Shown: positions 34,271 to 43,346, counted from the first letter of the stretch. The stretch is 64,000 nt of DNA from Hyphomicrobiales bacterium (GCA_017304475.1 JAFKKV010000040.1:1-64000), one strand, 5' to 3'. Translations and numbers: made by a program. Notes: generated from the sequence alone by a model not told the origin.

Positions 34271-35033
34271 GACGATCCTGATCCTCGGCGGCACCACGGA
34301 AGCGACCGCGCTGGCCCGCCGCCTGGCCGAAACCTGTCCGGGCATGCCCGCCTTGGTGTCGCTCGCCGGCCGCACCAGCGCGCCGAAGCCGCTGGCGCTG
34401 CCGATACGCATCGGCGGTTTCGGCGGCATTGACGGGCTTGGCGCGTTCCTCGCGGAGAACCGCGTCGCGGTGGTGATCGACGCGACCCATCCCTTCGCCG
34501 CCATCATGCCGTTCAACGCTGAAGCGGCCTGCCGGTTGGCCCAGGTGCCGCTGCTGGCGTTGCGCCGTCCGCCCTGGACGCCGGTCGCGGGCGACACCTG
34601 GATCGAGGCCAAGGACATGGCGGATGCCGCAGCCGCGCTCGGCGCGGAGCCGCGCCGGGTCTTCCTGACCATCGGCCGGCAGGAACTCGGCGCCTTCGCC
34701 CGAGCGCCGCAGCACCACTATCTCGTGCGCAGCATCGAGCCCATAGGCGACGTGCTGCCGGCGCCCCATGTCACACGCATCGAGGCGCGCGGGCCGTTCC
34801 TGGTCGAGGACGAGCTCGCCCTGATGCGGCGGGAACGGATCGACTTGGTCGTCAGCAAGAATTCCGGCGGCGCCCAGACCGAAGCCAAGCTTGCCGCCGC
34901 GCGCGGCCTCGGCCTTGCCGTCGTGATGGTGGCGCGCCCGGCCAAACCGGATGTGGCCACGGCCGAGACCGTCGATCAGGCGCTGGCCTGGCTCGCCGCT
35001 CATGGCCTCACCCCGACCGAGCGCGGCGTATAG
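34269..35033 (+). CDS. cobK: Precorrin-6A reductase CobK
   Basis: 254 residues. Opens TILILGGTTEATALARRLAE and has VVIDATHPFAAIMPFNA, FLTIGRQELGAF, VSKNSGGAQTEAKL, all CobK/CbiJ motifs. NADPH-dependent reduction of precorrin-6A to 6B, the step just before CobL. It is the only gene on the plus strand within the 29.5-42.8 kb cob run and fills the gap between cobJ and cobL. Its ATG (34269-34271) overlaps the cobL ATG by two bases and its end overlaps the cobJ end by 34. No clear Shine-Dalgarno; upstream in-frame starts were not seen. Confidence 0.94.
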   Translation: MTILILGGTTEATALARRLAETCPGMPALVSLAGRTSAPKPLALPIRIGGFGGIDGLGAFLAENRVAVVIDATHPFAAIMPFNAEAACRLAQVPLLALRRPPWTPVAGDTWIEAKDMADAAAALGAEPRRVFLTIGRQELGAFARAPQHHYLVRSIEPIGDVLPAPHVTRIEARGPFLVEDELALMRRERIDLVVSKNSGGAQTEAKLAAARGLGLAVVMVARPAKPDVATAETVDQALAWLAAHGLTPTERGV

Positions 35034-35770
35034 ACGAAGGGCAGTTCGCCCGCCCGCGCGATCAGCCGCGTCGCCGAGGCGCCGATCATCACCAGGGTCG
35101 ACATGTCAGCGGTTTCGGCCGCCGCGACAGCCTGGTCGATCGGGACGATGCGCACCGCCTCGTCCGCCCGGCCGACGGCGCGGGCAAGGATCACCGGCGT
35201 GTCGGCGGGACGTTCGGTCGCGGCGAGCTTCAGCGCCTCGCCGAGCTGCCAGGGCCTGGCCTTGGAGATCGGATTGTAGAGGGCAATCACCAGGTCGGCC
35301 GCCAGCACCGCCTTCAGCCGCGTCACGATGACATCCCAGGGCTTGAGATTGTCCGACAGCGAAATCGCGCAGAAATCGCCGCCGAGCGGCGCACCGACCC
35401 GCGCCGCCACCGCCAGCATGGCGGTGATGCCTGGCTCGACCTTGATGACCACATCCGGCCAGCGCGCCATATCGGCCTCATAGGCCTCGAACAACGCAGC
35501 GGCCATGGCGAAGACCCCGGGATCGCCCCCCGAGACGACAGCCACGCAACGCCCCTCGGCCGCCAGATCCAGCGCGAAACGGGCGCGCTCGACCTCGACA
35601 CGGTTGTCGGATGCGTGGCGCGTCTGCCCCACCCGCAAAGGCGCCCGGTCGACATAGGCGCCGTAGCCGACAATGTCGGTCGCAGCGGCCAGCGCCGCCC
35701 CGGCCGAAGGCGTCAGGTAGCGCGGATCGCCCGGCCCGAGCCCGATGACGGTGACCGATCCCGCCGTCAC
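35000..35770 (-). CDS. cobJ: Precorrin-3B C17-methyltransferase CobJ
   Basis: 256 residues. SVTVIGLGPGDPRYLTPSAG, YGAYVDRAP, VVSGGDPGVFAMAAALFEA, VEPGITAMLAVAARVGAPLGGDF and ALYNPISKARPWQL are CobJ/CbiH markers. It contracts the ring and methylates C17 to give precorrin-4. Overlaps cobI by four bases; its last 34 bases are antisense to the cobK end. Confidence 0.95.
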   Translation of the reverse strand: MTAGSVTVIGLGPGDPRYLTPSAGAALAAATDIVGYGAYVDRAPLRVGQTRHASDNRVEVERARFALDLAAEGRCVAVVSGGDPGVFAMAAALFEAYEADMARWPDVVIKVEPGITAMLAVAARVGAPLGGDFCAISLSDNLKPWDVIVTRLKAVLAADLVIALYNPISKARPWQLGEALKLAATERPADTPVILARAVGRADEAVRIVPIDQAVAAAETADMSTLVMIGASATRLIARAGELPFVYTPRSVGVRP

Positions 35771-36522
35771 AGCCGCCGCCCTTCGCCCGGCACCAGGATC
35801 ATCGAGAAATAGGGTGCCTCGTCATCGGTCTTGTCCGCGAGCCGCAGGATGAGCTGATCGGCCATGCTGGCGCGTTCGACATAGATCGCACGCTCGATCA
35901 GGCCGGCTGCCGCCAGCGCCCGCCGCACCTTGGGGAAATTGCGGCCGATCTTCATCACCACGGCGGCGTCGGTATCAGCCAGCCGGCGGGCGAGCTCCGC
36001 CTCGGGCAAGGTGCCCGGCAACACGGTCAGGATGTCGTCGCCCCAGGTGATCGGTGCCGCGGCCAGCGTCCAGGCCCCGGACATGCCGGTAATGCCGGGA
36101 ATGACCTCGAAGGGATAGCGTGGCGCCAGCCGGCGCCAGAGATGCATCAGCGAGCCGTAAAAGAACGGGTCGCCCTCGCAGAGAATGGCGACCAGGCGGC
36201 CGTCATCGACCTCGGCCGCGAGCCTCGCCGCGGACGCTGCATAAAACGCGGCCATCGGATCGATATAGGCTGCAGCGTCGACCGGCGCCTCGGTGGTGAC
36301 CGGATAGACCAGAGCGATTTCGCGGGCCGGATCGGCGCCGATCAGCCGGTCGGCAATGGTGCGGGCATTGCCGCGCTGGCCCTTCTTGCAGAAATGCACC
36401 AGGCGGTCGGCCCTATCGAGGATTTCGCGGGCCTTCACCGTGACATAGGAGGGGTCGCCGGGCCCGAGCCCGACACCATAGAGCGCTATTCTGCCGGCCT
36501 CGATCTTGTTGACGACCGTCAT
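35767..36522 (-). CDS. cobI: Precorrin-2 C20-methyltransferase CobI
   Basis: 251 residues. ALYGVGLGPGDPSYVTVKA, VHFCKKGQRGNARTIAD, LCEGDPFFYGSLMHLW and VIPGITGMSGAW are CobI/CbiL motifs. Converts precorrin-2 to precorrin-3A with SAM. Starts four bases after the cobH stop and overlaps cobJ by four. Confidence 0.95.
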   Translation of the reverse strand: MTVVNKIEAGRIALYGVGLGPGDPSYVTVKAREILDRADRLVHFCKKGQRGNARTIADRLIGADPAREIALVYPVTTEAPVDAAAYIDPMAAFYAASAARLAAEVDDGRLVAILCEGDPFFYGSLMHLWRRLAPRYPFEVIPGITGMSGAWTLAAAPITWGDDILTVLPGTLPEAELARRLADTDAAVVMKIGRNFPKVRRALAAAGLIERAIYVERASMADQLILRLADKTDDEAPYFSMILVPGEGRRL

Positions 36523-36526
36523 GCCG

Positions 36527-37174
36527 TCACTCCCGCTCGCTCGCCAGCGCATTGACGGCCGCCGCCGCCATGGCCGAGCCGCCGCGCCGGCCATGCACCA
36601 CCAGGAAGGGCACGCGGCCATCCGCCGCCAGCGCCGCCTTGGATTCGGCCGCGCCGACAAAACCGACGGGAATGCCGATCACCGCCGCAGGCAAGGGCGC
36701 ACCGGCATCGAACATTTCCAGGAGCCGGAACAGCGAGGTCGGCGCATTGCCGATGACCACGATGCTGCCGGCAAGCTGCTCGCGCCAGAGCTCCATGGCC
36801 GCCGCCGAGCGGGTGGTGCCGGCCTCGCGCGCCATGTCGGCGACCCTGGGGTCGTCGAGCGTGCAGATGACCGCGTTATGGGCGGGCAGGCGGCTGCGGG
36901 TGACGCCGAAGGCGACCATCTTGGCATCGCACAGGATCGGCGCACCGGCCCGCAGCGCGGCTTCGGCCTTCACGGCGAAATCGGCGGACATGTCGACGTC
37001 GCGCGGCAGATCGGTCATGCCGCAGGCATGGATCATGCGCACCACCACGCGCTCGGCCACCGGCGCGAGACCCTTGAGGTCGGCCTCGGCGCGGATCATC
37101 GCGAAGGACCGCGCATAGATCTCGGCACCATCGCGAATATAGGACTGGCGGCTTGCCGCCTCGGCGGTCGTCAC
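36527..37174 (-). CDS. cobH: Precorrin-8X methylmutase CobH
   Basis: 215 residues. SYIRDGAEIYARSFAMIRAEADL, RMIHACGMTDLP with the catalytic His, CDAKMVAFGVTRSRLP and IGIPVGFVGAAESKAAL are CobH/CbiC signatures. It moves the methyl from C11 to C12 to form hydrogenobyrinic acid. Overlaps cobG by four bases. Confidence 0.95.
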   Translation of the reverse strand: MTTAEAASRQSYIRDGAEIYARSFAMIRAEADLKGLAPVAERVVVRMIHACGMTDLPRDVDMSADFAVKAEAALRAGAPILCDAKMVAFGVTRSRLPAHNAVICTLDDPRVADMAREAGTTRSAAAMELWREQLAGSIVVIGNAPTSLFRLLEMFDAGAPLPAAVIGIPVGFVGAAESKAALAADGRVPFLVVHGRRGGSAMAAAAVNALASERE

Positions 37175-38451
37175 GATGACGAAACTCCCTGAAGATGGCG
37201 TCTGAAGTCGCCTTCGCAGGCGAGATCGGACGCGAGGTCGACGGCGGTGCGCCGGGCGAAAGGCAGGTCGCCCGCGGTCCCGTCGAGGACGATGTGATAG
37301 GCGCCGTCATGCCCGACCAGCGTCACATCGGCAATCCCCGGCTGGGCACAGCCCTTGGCGCAGCCCGAGACATGCAGCGTCATGCCACCGGCAAGCCGGC
37401 GCGCCGCGGCTGCCGCGAATCGCACGGCATCCTCCTGCGCGGCGGTCTCGCCGCGGCTGCAGGCCGGCGCTCCCGGGCAGGCGCGCACTGCGAGACGCGG
37501 GTCGCCGGGCGCAGTGATGAAGCCAAGCGCGGCGATGCGCGCGACAACCGCCTCCGTTGCTGCGAGACCGGTCATGGCCAGGCCACGCCAGGGCGAAAGC
37601 CTGATATCGGCGGCGCCGGCTGCCTGTGCGATGTCGGCGAGCGATCCGATCTGGCTCGCCGTGCAGCGGCCGAAGGGCGCGCCGAACAGGATCGCCGTGG
37701 TTTCGCCAGCCTCGCGGAACGATCCCGCCTGCAACGGCCCCGGCCGGGCAGGCGGCGCGCGCGTTGGCTGAACGCCGTGAGACGCGAACAGGGTCGCAAT
37801 GTCTTGCTCCGGCACGTCGCGCATGCGGCGGACATGCTCCGGCCGCGCCCGATGCAACGTGGCGAGGCCGGACAGCAGCGGGCCCACCACGCCAGGCACC
37901 GCGCCAAGCGCCAGCGGCCCGAACCAGCGATCGCCGGCAAGCCCGATCAGCACGCCGTCCGGCGCCACCGCCCGGATGCGCAGGTCGGCCGGCACATCGT
38001 CGAGCGACAGGCAGCCGCCGCCATCGACGACGATGCCGGTCTTGGCCGGCAGGCCCGGCACGGAGCGCCGGAGCGCCTCGATGCCGGCGGCGAGGGCGCC
38101 GGCATCGGCGAGATCGGTCGGATCGCGCCCAGCCAAAGGCGAAACGAGGGTCAGCCGGTAGGGGCCGACATCTTCATCCGCATCGACCAGCCCACCCTCG
38201 ATCAGGCCCGCCACCAGGTCGCCGTGGCTGGCCGCGCCGACACCGCGGATCTGCAGATTGCCGCGCCCGGTCAGGTCGACGAGACCATTGCCGGTCTCGC
38301 GGGCCAGCCGCGCGACGAGCCGCAGGTCGGCAAGGTTCAACCGGCCGCCGGGCGGATGCAGCCGCACCAGCAGGCCGTCGCCGGTCGCCATGGGCCGGAG
38401 CGCGCCCGGGCACCAGCCGCGGCGAAGCGCTGCGCGCAGGGCTTCGCTCAT
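37171..38451 (-). CDS. cobG: Precorrin-3B synthase CobG
   Basis: 426 residues of the nitrite/sulfite-reductase-like fold: GDGLLVRLHPPGGRL, GNLQIRGV, then cluster-ligand cysteines in RACPGAPACSRGE and HVSGCAKGCAQP. CobG is the oxygen-using monooxygenase that defines the aerobic route (precorrin-3A to 3B) with a 4Fe-4S centre and non-haem iron. Overlaps cobN by four bases. Its presence implies growth with oxygen. Confidence 0.95.
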   Translation of the reverse strand: MSEALRAALRRGWCPGALRPMATGDGLLVRLHPPGGRLNLADLRLVARLARETGNGLVDLTGRGNLQIRGVGAASHGDLVAGLIEGGLVDADEDVGPYRLTLVSPLAGRDPTDLADAGALAAGIEALRRSVPGLPAKTGIVVDGGGCLSLDDVPADLRIRAVAPDGVLIGLAGDRWFGPLALGAVPGVVGPLLSGLATLHRARPEHVRRMRDVPEQDIATLFASHGVQPTRAPPARPGPLQAGSFREAGETTAILFGAPFGRCTASQIGSLADIAQAAGAADIRLSPWRGLAMTGLAATEAVVARIAALGFITAPGDPRLAVRACPGAPACSRGETAAQEDAVRFAAAAARRLAGGMTLHVSGCAKGCAQPGIADVTLVGHDGAYHIVLDGTAGDLPFARRTAVDLASDLACEGDFRRHLQGVSSS

Positions 38452-41400
38452 GGCGCTGCCTCCCGCATGGCGAGATCGAGCAGGGCCGCGACCGAGTTGA
38501 GCCGGGTCGTCCAGAGCCCGCGCCGGCGCGCATCGGCGAAGCGCGCGGCGATCGCCCGGTGGGCGCCGGGATTGGCCTGTTTCAGCCTGTTCGCCACGGC
38601 CTCGTCGCCGAGATAGGCCTGGAACACCGCGTCGAACATGGCGTCGGGCACGGCACGGGTGGTGGCGGCATAAACGAACAGGCTGTCGACGGCCTCGGCG
38701 AGTTCGGCGGCGCCGCGCCAGCCATGGGCGAGCTGCCCTTCGATCCAGCGCGGATGGGTCAGCCGGCCATGGACGATGCGGGAGAGATCCTCGCCGAGCG
38801 TCCTGACTTTCGGGGTGTCCGGTGTCGAGGTGTCGAGGCTATAGGCCCGCACGCTGCCACCGAGACTCGCGGCCGCGGCGGCGAAACCGCCGATGCCGTC
38901 GGCGGCGCTGGAAGCTTCCAGGATGTCGCGGCCGGCGACATCGCTGACATGAATGAAGGCCTCCGCTCCGGCGGCGCGGTGGGCGAAACTCGCATCCGGC
39001 ACGCCCGCCGCATCCGGTCCGCCAAAGGCATGGCTGGTCGCGGCCAGATAGGCGCGGCCGAGATCGTCGAGACCAGTCCAGTCGCCGTCGAGCGCCAGCG
39101 CGCCGGCGCCGGCGCCAAAGCGGCCGGGCGGGGCGCCGAACACCCGCGCCTGGCTCTCGCCGCGCCGCCTGGCCGCCGCCGGCTCGTTCCAGGCGTCCTC
39201 CTCGTCCAGGCCGGCCACTGCGCGCGCCGCGGCATCCAGCAGGGCGATCTGTTCGGGAAAGGTGTCGCGAAAGGCGCCGGATATGCGCAAGGTGACATCG
39301 ACCCTGGGATGGGCGAGCCGGGCGAGCGGCAGGATCGAGAAGCCGGTGACCCGGGTCGAGGCCGGATGCCAGGCCGGCTCGACGCCCATCAAAGTGAGGG
39401 CATGGGCGATATCCTCGCCGCCTGAGCGCAAGGTCGGCGAAGCCCAGAGATCCATCACCACCCGCCGCGGCCAGTCGCCTTCATCCTGCAGATGCCGGTC
39501 GAGCACCGCCCGCGCGGCGCGGGCGCCAAGCTCTGTAGCCGCGCGGGTGGGAATGGAGCGGGGATCGAGCGTTGCGAGATTGCGCCCGGTCGGCAGCACG
39601 TCCGGCCGGCCGCGATGCGGCGAGCCGGCGGGGCCCGGCACCACGAAACGGCCGTCGAGCGCCCGGATCAGGTTCCGCCGCTCGTTCGCCGACGAGACCG
39701 CGTCATGGCCTGCTTGTCCGAAAACATGCAGGCCGTCGCGGAAACTCGTCTCGGCGAGATCGCAGAGATGGGCATCGAGCGCGGTCAGCGCCGCGCTCAT
39801 CTCCTGGTCGGCCGTGACCCCGCAGGCGCTGGCGACGCCGGAAGCCTCGGCACGCTCCAGGATTTCGCCGGCGACCAGGTCGGCGCGGCGCGGATCCATC
39901 ACCTGGGCGGCGCTATATTCCTCGACGAGATCGCGCAGCAGGGCGGCCTCGCCATGGAGATCGCTCATCGCCAGTTCGGGCGGCAAATGGCCGAGCGTGA
40001 CGGCGCCGAGCCGGCGCTTGGCGGGTGCTGCCTCGCCGGGATCATCGACCACATAGGGATAGATGACCGGCAAGGCGCCCATGGCGATCTTCGGCCAGCA
40101 GGCGTCAGACAGCGCCACCGCCTTGCCCGGCAGCCATTCCGTGGTGCCGTGGGTGCCGAGGTGAATGAGCGCATCGACGCGGTCGCAAAGCCGCAAGCCA
40201 CAATAGAAGGCGAGATAGCCGTGGCCGGGCGGCCGGTCCGGATCGTGATAGGCGAGCTTGCGGTCGGGTCCGGCGTCGCGCGCCGGCTGCAAGGCAATGC
40301 GCAGATGGCCCATGGCGAGCGCGCGGAAACGGAAGGCACCGTCCTGGAAGTTCGGGTCGTCTTCCGGCGCGCCATGTGCGACCTGAAGCGCCTCGCGGGT
40401 CGATGCGGGCAGGCCGCCAAGAAAGGCTTTGTAGGTCTCGAGCGGCACGCTGAAGCCAGCCTCGCCATCGACCAGCATGGGCATCAGCGCCGATGGCGCC
40501 GGGCACTCGCCGACCGCATAACCGGCCTCCGCGAGCAGGCCGTGGATAACCCCGACGCTCTCGGGCGTATCGAGACCGACGGCAAAGCCGGCACGGCCGC
40601 CGCGCGCCGGATAATCGGAGAGCACCAAGGCGAGCCGCCGCTCCGCCACCGGCCTCTGTCCGAGCGCCACCCAGGCGCGCGCCAGATCGGCCAGCGCGTT
40701 GACGCCGTCTTCGTCGGCGACCAGCCGGCGGCTGACGAAGCCGGTCGCGGCATCCGCCGTCTCCCGTTTGAAGCCGACAGCGGCACCGGCGAGCCGCCCA
40801 TCGAATTCCGGCAGGGCGACCTGCATGGCGAGATCGACGGCCGAGAGCCCGCGCGGTGAAGCAAGCCACGCCTCGCGCGGATTGCCGACCGGGATGGCCT
40901 GCAGGACCGGGCAATCCGCCTGGTCGAGCACGAAACCGTCACCGTCGCGGGCCGAAAAGGCGGTCGTGGTGAGGATGATTGACGGCTTGCGTCGCGCGAT
41001 CAGCCCTTCGAGTTCGGCGACAGCAGGCGCATCCTTCAGGCTGGTCAGCGCGATCACCAGGCAAGCGAGCCCCCGGGCGCCGAGAGCCTCGGCAAGAACC
41101 ACTGTGATATCGGTATCACCTGATGTCACGCCGGAGCGATAGACCAGCAGCAGCGCGAGCGGCCGGTCGTCCGGGCAGGCGGCGAGCGCCTCGGGCCAGG
41201 CTTCCGGCCCGCTGGCGGCCGACCAGGCAAACAGCGCGGGCAGGGAGGCCGGCGGCTCGGCGGCGACGCGCGGATCAAGGTGAGACGCGATCCGGCCGAA
41301 CAGCCGGCGCATGTTCTCGGCGCCGCCGCCGACCTGGAAATAGCCGTTGAGGTCGCCAGCGACCACGGCATCGATGGTGTTATAGGCGGCCAGCCGGCCG

Positions 41401-41753
41401 TCGCCGCGATCATCCCCCGGCAGCACGGCGAGCGGAATGCCGCCGGCCCGGCAGGCGGCGAAGAGCTGGTCGAGGCCGTAGCGCCAATAGTCGAGACCGC
41501 CGAGCAGGCGCACCAGCACGAAGCGCGAGCCGATGACGGTTTTCTCGACATAGAGATCGACCGACAGCGGATGCTTCAGCTGGCGCAGACTGGCGAGCCT
41601 GACGCTCAGGCCCGCCGTCCCGGCCGCCGCCGACAGCGCCGTCAGGTCGCTGTCGGCGAAGGACAGGACCACCACGTCGCCCGGCGCCTGGCCGAGGTCG
41701 ACCGCACGGTCGACCTCGTCAAGCGTCACTGTCGTGGCGGGCAGGATGTGCAT
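38448..41753 (-). CDS. cobN: Aerobic cobaltochelatase subunit CobN
   Basis: 1101 residues, CobN/magnesium-chelatase H family: LVRLLGGLDYWRYGLDQL, LDTPESVGVIHGLLAEAGY, DALIHLGTHGTTEWLPGKAVALSD, VYPYVVDDPG-type and HPRVDVTLRISGAFRDTFP. It binds hydrogenobyrinate a,c-diamide and, with CobS and CobT, inserts cobalt using ATP. CobS and CobT are not in the window. About 150 residues shorter than the P. denitrificans protein by my recollection of its length. Nineteen bases after cobW. Confidence 0.95.
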   Translation of the reverse strand: MHILPATTVTLDEVDRAVDLGQAPGDVVVLSFADSDLTALSAAAGTAGLSVRLASLRQLKHPLSVDLYVEKTVIGSRFVLVRLLGGLDYWRYGLDQLFAACRAGGIPLAVLPGDDRGDGRLAAYNTIDAVVAGDLNGYFQVGGGAENMRRLFGRIASHLDPRVAAEPPASLPALFAWSAASGPEAWPEALAACPDDRPLALLLVYRSGVTSGDTDITVVLAEALGARGLACLVIALTSLKDAPAVAELEGLIARRKPSIILTTTAFSARDGDGFVLDQADCPVLQAIPVGNPREAWLASPRGLSAVDLAMQVALPEFDGRLAGAAVGFKRETADAATGFVSRRLVADEDGVNALADLARAWVALGQRPVAERRLALVLSDYPARGGRAGFAVGLDTPESVGVIHGLLAEAGYAVGECPAPSALMPMLVDGEAGFSVPLETYKAFLGGLPASTREALQVAHGAPEDDPNFQDGAFRFRALAMGHLRIALQPARDAGPDRKLAYHDPDRPPGHGYLAFYCGLRLCDRVDALIHLGTHGTTEWLPGKAVALSDACWPKIAMGALPVIYPYVVDDPGEAAPAKRRLGAVTLGHLPPELAMSDLHGEAALLRDLVEEYSAAQVMDPRRADLVAGEILERAEASGVASACGVTADQEMSAALTALDAHLCDLAETSFRDGLHVFGQAGHDAVSSANERRNLIRALDGRFVVPGPAGSPHRGRPDVLPTGRNLATLDPRSIPTRAATELGARAARAVLDRHLQDEGDWPRRVVMDLWASPTLRSGGEDIAHALTLMGVEPAWHPASTRVTGFSILPLARLAHPRVDVTLRISGAFRDTFPEQIALLDAAARAVAGLDEEDAWNEPAAARRRGESQARVFGAPPGRFGAGAGALALDGDWTGLDDLGRAYLAATSHAFGGPDAAGVPDASFAHRAAGAEAFIHVSDVAGRDILEASSAADGIGGFAAAAASLGGSVRAYSLDTSTPDTPKVRTLGEDLSRIVHGRLTHPRWIEGQLAHGWRGAAELAEAVDSLFVYAATTRAVPDAMFDAVFQAYLGDEAVANRLKQANPGAHRAIAARFADARRRGLWTTRLNSVAALLDLAMREAAP

Positions 41754-41772
41754 CGAGGATCAGCCCTCGGCC

Positions 41773-42822
41773 TCAGCCGTTCAGCGCGGCTTCGACCGCG
41801 GCGCGATCGAAACCCTTCAGCCCGATCGCCACGATCCGGCCCTGGCGGGCCTCGCCCGGCGTCCAGGCCCGGTCATAATGATGGGCGATGCGGCGGCCGA
41901 CGCCCTGGACCACCAGGCGCATCGGCTTGTCGCCGACCGAAGCGAAACCCTTCAGGCGCAGCACGCCCGCGGCTTCCGCCGCCTTGGCGACGCGTCCGGC
42001 CAGGATGTCGGGAGACCCGACCGCCTCGATCACGAAGGAATGGCTCTCGAAATCGTCGTGATCGTGATCCTCTTCGGTCTCGTGATGCGAGGGCCGGCCG
42101 GCAAGATCCGTTTCGGCGGCGGCGCCGAGCCCGACCACCAAAGCCGGCTCGACCTTGCCATGCGCCGTTTCGACGATCTTGATCGCCTTCGGCAGATGCG
42201 CCTGGATCTCGGCCTTCACCCGGTCGCGGGTCGCCTGGTCGATGGCGTCGCTCTTGTTGAGCAGGATCAGGTCGGCGCAGAGGATCTGGTCCTCGAACAC
42301 TTCTTCCAGCGGATTGTCGTGGTCGACCGCGCCGTCTTGCGTGCGCTGGGCGGCCAGCGCCTCCGGATCGTCGGCGAAAGTGCCGTCGGCAACGGCCGGG
42401 CCGTCGACCACGGCGATCACGCCGTCGACGGTGACGCGGTTGCGGATCGCCGGCCAATTGAAGGCATTGACCAGCGGCTTCGGCAAGGCGAGGCCCGAGG
42501 TCTCGATCAGGATATGGTCGGGCGGCGAGGCCCGGTTCAAGAGCTTTTCCAGCGCCGGAATGAAATCATCGGCCACCGTGCAGCAGATGCAGCCGTTCGG
42601 CAGCTCGACAATGTCCTCGGCCGTGCAGCCGCTGATGCCGCAGCCCTCGATGAACGAGCCGTCGAAACCGATATCGCCGAATTCGTTGACCAGCACGGCG
42701 AGGCGGCGGCCGCCATTGTTCTCCAGGAGGTGGCGGACCAGCGTGGTCTTGCCGGCACCGAGAAAGCCGGTGACGATGGTACAGGGGATTTTGGCCAGGG
42801 AGGCTGGGGCAGGCTGGGTCAT
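41773..42822 (-). CDS. cobW: Cobalamin biosynthesis GTPase/metallochaperone CobW
   Basis: 349 residues. G3E GTPase with Walker A TGFLGAGKTTLVRH (residues 18-31), the metal motif GCICC and NKSD. A His/Asp-rich linker (HHETEEDHDHDDFESH, about 252-267) may hold cobalt, followed by the CobW_C domain. Thought to deliver cobalt to CobN; it is first in the minus-strand operon and next to cobN. The start MTQPAPASLAKIP is chosen over an open frame that continues into the riboswitch. Confidence 0.94.
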   Translation of the reverse strand: MTQPAPASLAKIPCTIVTGFLGAGKTTLVRHLLENNGGRRLAVLVNEFGDIGFDGSFIEGCGISGCTAEDIVELPNGCICCTVADDFIPALEKLLNRASPPDHILIETSGLALPKPLVNAFNWPAIRNRVTVDGVIAVVDGPAVADGTFADDPEALAAQRTQDGAVDHDNPLEEVFEDQILCADLILLNKSDAIDQATRDRVKAEIQAHLPKAIKIVETAHGKVEPALVVGLGAAAETDLAGRPSHHETEEDHDHDDFESHSFVIEAVGSPDILAGRVAKAAEAAGVLRLKGFASVGDKPMRLVVQGVGRRIAHHYDRAWTPGEARQGRIVAIGLKGFDRAAVEAALNG

Positions 42823-43111
42823 GATGTTTCCGTCAAGGCAAAGGGGATAGGGGCGGGGACGCTCGAAATCTGGCGTCAGGACGATCGCGGCATCCGGGCG
42901 ATCGCGCGGGCTCAGGCGGCCCGCGGTCGGATCGGCGGCTCGGGATAGCGGCGTAGAGTGAGGGGAAGGGGTCTTTGGGATCTCGTCACGGCATACTCCG
43001 TCTGGCAGCCGGCTTGCGCCGGAAACGCTCCCAAGGACGAAGCCGGGCGCGGAACGCCCGGACCGGTTGCCATCGAAACACCCCGCTCGATGGGCCCATG
43101 AGAAGCACTGG
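42823..43111 (-). promoter_or_regulatory. Leader between cobalamin riboswitch and cobW
   Basis: About 290 bases with two stable hairpins: CCGGGCG (43055-43061 and 43043-43049 on the minus strand, 5-base loop) and CCGGC/GCCGG around 43009-43022. Neither has a T-run. They lie between aptamer and start codon, so they may be part of the expression platform or Rho-related elements. No small gene was recognised. Confidence 0.45.
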
Positions 43112-43275
43112 TGACGGCAGGTCTCCTGGCTCACGGGTCCAAACTTTCGGCCGCCTTCCCGGGATCTTGCGCCCAGTGGCTTTTGGCTTCGGTTCGCCGT
43201 TTACAGTTGCGGGGGCAGCCGTGGCGTCGCACCACGTTCCCTTTTCACCTCGTCGAAGAGGCACCGTCGGGATTT
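43112..43275 (-). ncRNA. Cobalamin riboswitch of the cob biosynthesis operon
   Basis: Read on the minus strand: CCGACGGTGCC near 43271-43261, the core GCCCCCGCAACTGTAAACGG (about 43219-43200), and the B12 box GAGCCAGGAGACC (about 43132-43120). It points towards cobW and would lower expression of cobWNGHIJ and possibly cobL-cobE-cobM and cobA-cobB when cobalamin is plentiful. Second aptamer of this class in the window. Confidence 0.95.
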
Positions 43276-43346
43276 AGCACTACCGGCGCGCCCGCCGATT
43301 TGCAATGGATGCGCCCGCCCACTCCACCGCGAGCCCATAGGTCCTT

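Noticed and set aside
34271..34672. 134-residue N-terminal extension of CobL antisense to cobK
   Set aside because: Composition typical of an antisense frame; the CobL fold starts only after the chosen ATG.
42823..43134. N-terminal extension of CobW into the riboswitch
   Set aside because: The extension is Arg/Pro/Ser-rich, lacks family similarity and would be translated from the aptamer.
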